Shown: positions 55,462-58,223 of the stretch, one piece after another
How positions within the stretch are numbered: the stretch's first letter is position 1
Layout of the letters: each line of letters begins with the position of its first letter
Assembly (NCBI RefSeq): GCF_014650075.1
Contig: NZ_BMUG01000021.1
Span: 1-58,223, forward strand
From: Streptomyces microflavus
GTDB taxonomy: Bacteria; Actinomycetota; Actinomycetes; Streptomycetales; Streptomycetaceae
Direction: 5' to 3'
DNA: 58,223 nt
Notes under the pieces: generated by a model
Databases searched by the model: none
What the model saw: the letters and a program-made list of their open reading frames with translations, nothing else
What the model was told of the DNA's origin: nothing
Position numbers and translations under genes: made by a program

Positions 55462-57263
55462 CGGGCGGCCTCCTCAGCGGCAGCGGCAGCATGCGTACCG
55501 GCCACCGACGCGGCCACCGCGGTCTTCGCCCCCGCCGCATGGCCGGGCACCAGCACCCCCGCCTCCCGCAACCGGTCGCGCGCCCCCGCGATCGCCTCCG
55601 GCGTCGTCGCGTACTCCCGGCCCTCCCGCCGCAACAGCTCCAGCGCCCCCACCGACTCCAGCGCCTGCCGCTGCCCGGGCCGGACACCCGAGGCCAGCAC
55701 CGCGATGCCCCGCCGGTTCAGCTGACGCACCGCGTCCTTCAGCATCAGCGCACCCGACGCGTCCACCGTCGTCACCCGCGACATCCGCAGGATCACCACC
55801 CGTACGTCGGCGACCTCCGAGAGCGTCAGCAGGAAACGGTGCGCCCCCGCGAAGAACAACGGCCCCTCGATCCGGTACGCCACGATGTGCTCCGCCAACA
55901 GCGCGTGCTCCTCCTCGCTGTGCGCACCCGGCAGCTCCGCATCCGTACCCTCCCGCAGATCCACCCGGTCCATCCGGGCCTCGCCCGCCACCGCCCGCAG
56001 CGCCAGCGCCCCCGCCACCACCAGCCCGATCACGACCGCCAGCACCAGATCCAGCACCAGGGTCGCGGCAGCCGTCAGCACCAGCACCACCGCGTCCGAA
56101 CGCGTCGCCCGGGCCATCGCCCGCAACGCCCCCACCTCCACCATCCGCACCGCCGTCGCCAGCAGCACCCCGGCCAGCGCGGCGAGCGGAATCCGGGAGA
56201 CCAGCGGCGCCGCCGCGAACACGATCACCGCCAGCACCGCTGCATGGGCCAGCGCCGCCAGCCGGGAGGACGCACCGGTACGGACATTGACCGCCGTACG
56301 GGCGATCGCCGCCGTCGCGGGCACCCCGCCGAACAGCGGCGCGGCCAGATTCGCGATGCCCTGCCCGAACAGCTCCCGGTCGGGGTCGTGCTTCTGCCCC
56401 ACCGTCATCCCGTCCGCCACCGTCGCCGACAGCAGCGACTCCAGCGCCGCCAGGGCCGCCACCGCGACCGCCGGGGCCACCAGCGAACCCAGCGCCGACA
56501 CATCCAGGAACCCCAGCGAAGGAGCGGGCAGCCCGGCCGGCAGCGCCCCGATCGGCTCGGCGCCCAGGTCGAACACCTGCACCGCCACCGTCGCGAGCGC
56601 CACCGCGACCACCGAGAACGGGACCGTGGGGAACCGCCGCGCCCCCAGCAGCATCAGCCCGGCCACCCCCACGGAGACCGAGAGGGCGGTCACGTCCGGA
56701 TGCGCGGCGAACTCCTGGACCGCCCGCCACGCGACCACCAGCACCCGGTCGCCCTCGGGCACGGTCACACCCAGCGCGTTCGGGACCTGCTGGAGGGCGA
56801 TGACCCCCGCGATACCGAACGTGAACCCCTCCACCACCGGCGCGGGGACGTACCGCATGGACCGCCCCGCCCGCAGCAGCGCAAGACCGATCAGCAGCGC
56901 CCCCGCCATCAGCCCCACGGTCAGCACCCCGCCCGGACCGTGCTCGGCGACGATCGGCACCAGGACCACCGTCATCGCCCCGGTCGGCCCCGACACCTGG
57001 AGGTTCGACCCGCCGAACACCGCCGCCAGCGCCCCGGCGACCACCGCCGTGGCCAGCCCCGCCTCCGCGCCGAGCCCCGAGGAGACCCCGAAGCCGAGCG
57101 CGAGCGGCAGCGCGACGATCGCCACGGTGAGCCCGGCGAGCAGATCACGCCGGGGGTTACGGGTCATGGCCACGAAGTCCGCACGCACGGGCAGCAGCGC
57201 CCGCACCCGGCGCAGGCCCCGCGACACCGGGCCGCGCTCCGATCCGACCGAGGACCCCGTCAT
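55458..57263 (-). CDS. SulP-family anion transporter with C-terminal STAS domain
   Basis: Integral membrane transporter of 601 residues for sulfate, bicarbonate or a related anion. The N-terminal signature is PRRDLLAGLTVAIVALPLAL followed by GFGVSSGLGAEAGL near residues 28-61. Ten or more helices run to about residue 420. The STAS domain (about 455-570) includes VVILRMSRVTTVDASGALML. The substrate cannot be set; there is no fused or adjacent carbonic anhydrase. ATG 57263 overlaps the arsR B stop (ATGA), and the 3' end overlaps the HATPase start. The three genes form one coupled operon. Confidence 0.94.
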   Translation of the reverse strand: MTGSSVGSERGPVSRGLRRVRALLPVRADFVAMTRNPRRDLLAGLTVAIVALPLALGFGVSSGLGAEAGLATAVVAGALAAVFGGSNLQVSGPTGAMTVVLVPIVAEHGPGGVLTVGLMAGALLIGLALLRAGRSMRYVPAPVVEGFTFGIAGVIALQQVPNALGVTVPEGDRVLVVAWRAVQEFAAHPDVTALSVSVGVAGLMLLGARRFPTVPFSVVAVALATVAVQVFDLGAEPIGALPAGLPAPSLGFLDVSALGSLVAPAVAVAALAALESLLSATVADGMTVGQKHDPDRELFGQGIANLAAPLFGGVPATAAIARTAVNVRTGASSRLAALAHAAVLAVIVFAAAPLVSRIPLAALAGVLLATAVRMVEVGALRAMARATRSDAVVLVLTAAATLVLDLVLAVVIGLVVAGALALRAVAGEARMDRVDLREGTDAELPGAHSEEEHALLAEHIVAYRIEGPLFFAGAHRFLLTLSEVADVRVVILRMSRVTTVDASGALMLKDAVRQLNRRGIAVLASGVRPGQRQALESVGALELLRREGREYATTPEAIAGARDRLREAGVLVPGHAAGAKTAVAASVAGTHAAAAAEEAAR

Positions 57264-57601
57264 CGCGAGGACACCTCGGCCTCCCGCAGCTCGGCGAGGA
57301 GCCCGTCCCGGCCCACCAGCATCTCGGTCAGGATGCGCCGCGCCGCCCGCATCAGCTCGGCGACATCACCACCGGCCAGCTCGTACACCACCGTCGAACC
57401 CTCCCGGGTCGCCGTGACGATGCCGGACCGGCGCAACACCGCCAGCTGCTGCGACAGGGACGACGGCTCCACCTCGATCGCCGCCAGCAGCTCCCGCACC
57501 GGCAGCGGACCGTCCTGGAGCAGTTCGAGCACTCTGATGCGGACCGGATGCCCGAGCATCCGGAAGAACTCGGCCTTGGCCTGGTACAGGGGGACCGCCA
57601 T
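57260..57601 (-). CDS. ArsR-family transcriptional regulator B
   Basis: A 113-residue winged-helix protein closely related to ArsR A at 54237-54599: FRMLGHPVRIRVLELLQDGP, SSLSQQLAVLRRSGIVTATR and EGSTVVYELAGGDVAELMRA. Metal-binding Cys are lacking. It heads the arsR-sulP-HATPase operon and probably represses it. A strong AT-rich inverted repeat lies 104 bp upstream of its ATG (57601). The signal sensed is unknown; sulfur or redox status is a guess based on the SulP partner. Confidence 0.9.
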   Translation of the reverse strand: MAVPLYQAKAEFFRMLGHPVRIRVLELLQDGPLPVRELLAAIEVEPSSLSQQLAVLRRSGIVTATREGSTVVYELAGGDVAELMRAARRILTEMLVGRDGLLAELREAEVSSR

Positions 57602-57704
57602 TGTTCCGGGCCTCTCCTCGGCAGTGCGCCACCACCGCGGGCGGGGGAGCCGAGCGGGGACCGCACCGCACGGGTGACGGCGGAACGGCCCACACAGCAT
57701 GTAG

Positions 57705-57728
57705 TGAATTGCAGAATTTCGCAATTCA
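57705..57728. promoter_or_regulatory. Candidate ArsR operator upstream of the arsR-sulP operon
   Basis: A perfect 8-bp inverted repeat, TGAATTGC-n8-GCAATTCA, in an AT-rich patch of otherwise very GC-rich DNA. Size and symmetry fit an ArsR-family site. It is 104 bp before the arsR B start. Confidence 0.6.
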
Positions 57729-57743
57729 TTGATCAGTCAAGTC

Positions 57744-57795
57744 CCACCGGCAACTTCCACCGGCAACTTCCACCGGCAACTCATACCGGCAACCC
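57744..57795 (+). repeat. Four tandem 13-bp repeats
   Basis: CCACCGGCAACTT occurs twice exactly (57744, 57757), once with its last base changed (57770) and once degenerate (57783). The role is unknown. Confidence 0.9.
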
Positions 57796-58022
57796 CACAG
57801 AGTCCCGGCCCCCACGAACGGCCCCCGACCCGCCCCACCGGAACCGTCCGTACGCCCGTCCCGGAACCGCACACCTATACCACCCGAACCCCCGGCAAAT
57901 GGCCCACACCGGCCACCAGTACCCCTTTCGAGTTCAGATCGTTGGGCTCTTCGGCCGCGCCACCCGAAACCCGGGACAAGCTGGCATGTCCACCCCCGCC
58001 CTCCCGAAGGACCACCCCACCC

Positions 58023-58223
58023 ATGCCCACCCCACCCCTCGCCGGAGGCACCGCAGGCCCCGCCGCACTGCGCCCCCTCATCGACACCGTCGTCACCGCC
58101 CTCCTCGTCGGCGCCGCCCTGCGCAACGGCCCCCTCCCCGCCGGCGGACCCGACACCGCCACCCCCCGCACCCGCACCGCCACCCACCCCCTCATCCCCG
58201 ACCACGGCACCGGCGCCCACCAC
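58023..58223 (+). CDS. N-terminal fragment of a protein truncated by the window end, possibly a PLP-dependent decarboxylase
   Basis: 67 codons from ATG 58023 remain open to the window edge. GAAGGA (58006-58011) is a suitable Shine-Dalgarno. Features are ALRPLIDTVVTALLVGAALR near residues 15-34 and a later PLIPDHGTGAHH. The opening resembles what I recall of Streptomyces diaminobutyrate-type, PLP-dependent group II decarboxylases, but no catalytic motif is in view, so this is a weak guess. It is divergent from the arsR-sulP operon. Confidence 0.5.
   Translation, partial: MPTPPLAGGTAGPAALRPLIDTVVTALLVGAALRNGPLPAGGPDTATPRTRTATHPLIPDHGTGAHH

Larger units (their letters stand above)
57602..58022. 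other. Divergent intergenic region (421 bp) at the right end
   Basis: It holds the inverted repeat at 57705-57728 near arsR B and a 13-bp tandem repeat at 57744-57795. I see no credible gene; a Gly-rich minus-strand frame across it is a composition artefact. Confidence 0.7.

Noticed and set aside
57726..58223. Gly-rich minus-strand frame at the right end
   Set aside because: It is composition-driven and antisense to a better plus-strand start with a Shine-Dalgarno at 58006.
1..58223. tRNA, rRNA, insertion sequence, prophage or a secondary-metabolite gene cluster
   Set aside because: I looked for cloverleaf-like segments, transposase motifs, integrase signatures and NRPS/PKS domains and found none that could be supported.

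Overview
The window is high-GC actinobacterial DNA with GTG/ATG starts and strong G/C third-position bias, and it reads as a Streptomyces chromosome. A secreted trypsin at 46668-47447 closely resembles Streptomyces griseus trypsin as I remember it, so the S. griseus clade is likely. I see no rRNA or tRNA gene, CRISPR array, transposase or phage gene. Most of the window is ordinary core chromosome with two compact accessory catabolic blocks.

Layout. 1-4252: the C-terminal part of a large LuxR regulator, a PucR-type regulator and a TIGR03085 metal-dependent enzyme. 4337-13511: histidine/tryptophan genes (hisI, trpE, a TIGR02234 membrane protein, an HGxxPAAW protein, a DUF2752 protein, trpC-trpM-trpB-trpA), then a membrane-anchored DsbA-like protein and lgt. 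13576-21428 (minus): a seven-gene operon of four ADP-ribosylglycohydrolase-fold paralogs, a ribokinase-like kinase, a class III CoA-transferase and a CitE-like lyase. Every junction overlaps, six by 4 bp or so and one by 77 bp. 21771-28961: a VIT/CCC1 metal transporter, then gltB-gltD behind a long leader. 29122-31305: rhomboid protease, HutD-like and PPOX-like proteins.

31346-43272 is a steroid C/D-ring (HIP) degradation locus with the gene content and local order of the mycobacterial KstR2 regulon: ipdE2-ipdE1 divergent from ipdF-kstR2-fadA6, and echA20-ipdA-ipdB-ipdC divergent from an Rv3548c-like SDR. Both divergent promoter regions carry nearly the same operator (ACCAAACA[C/T]TTGTTAGG), which resembles the KstR2 box. 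A cold-shock gene with a structured leader and a DEAD-box helicase sit between the two halves.

43375-58223: a VOC-GNAT fusion, an ankyrin protein, an unassigned HExxH/zinc-ribbon protein, the trypsin, a GH35 beta-galactosidase with a divergent AraC regulator, chorismate mutase, aquaporin, pepN, two closely related ArsR regulators, a PhnA-type protein, an ArsR-SulP-HATPase operon with a clear operator, and the first codons of a gene cut by the window end. Recurring themes are translational coupling, terminators folded into gene 3' ends, leaderless starts after a CACAAT/GACAAT -10 box, and GC-rich dispersed or tandem repeats that have entered coding sequence.
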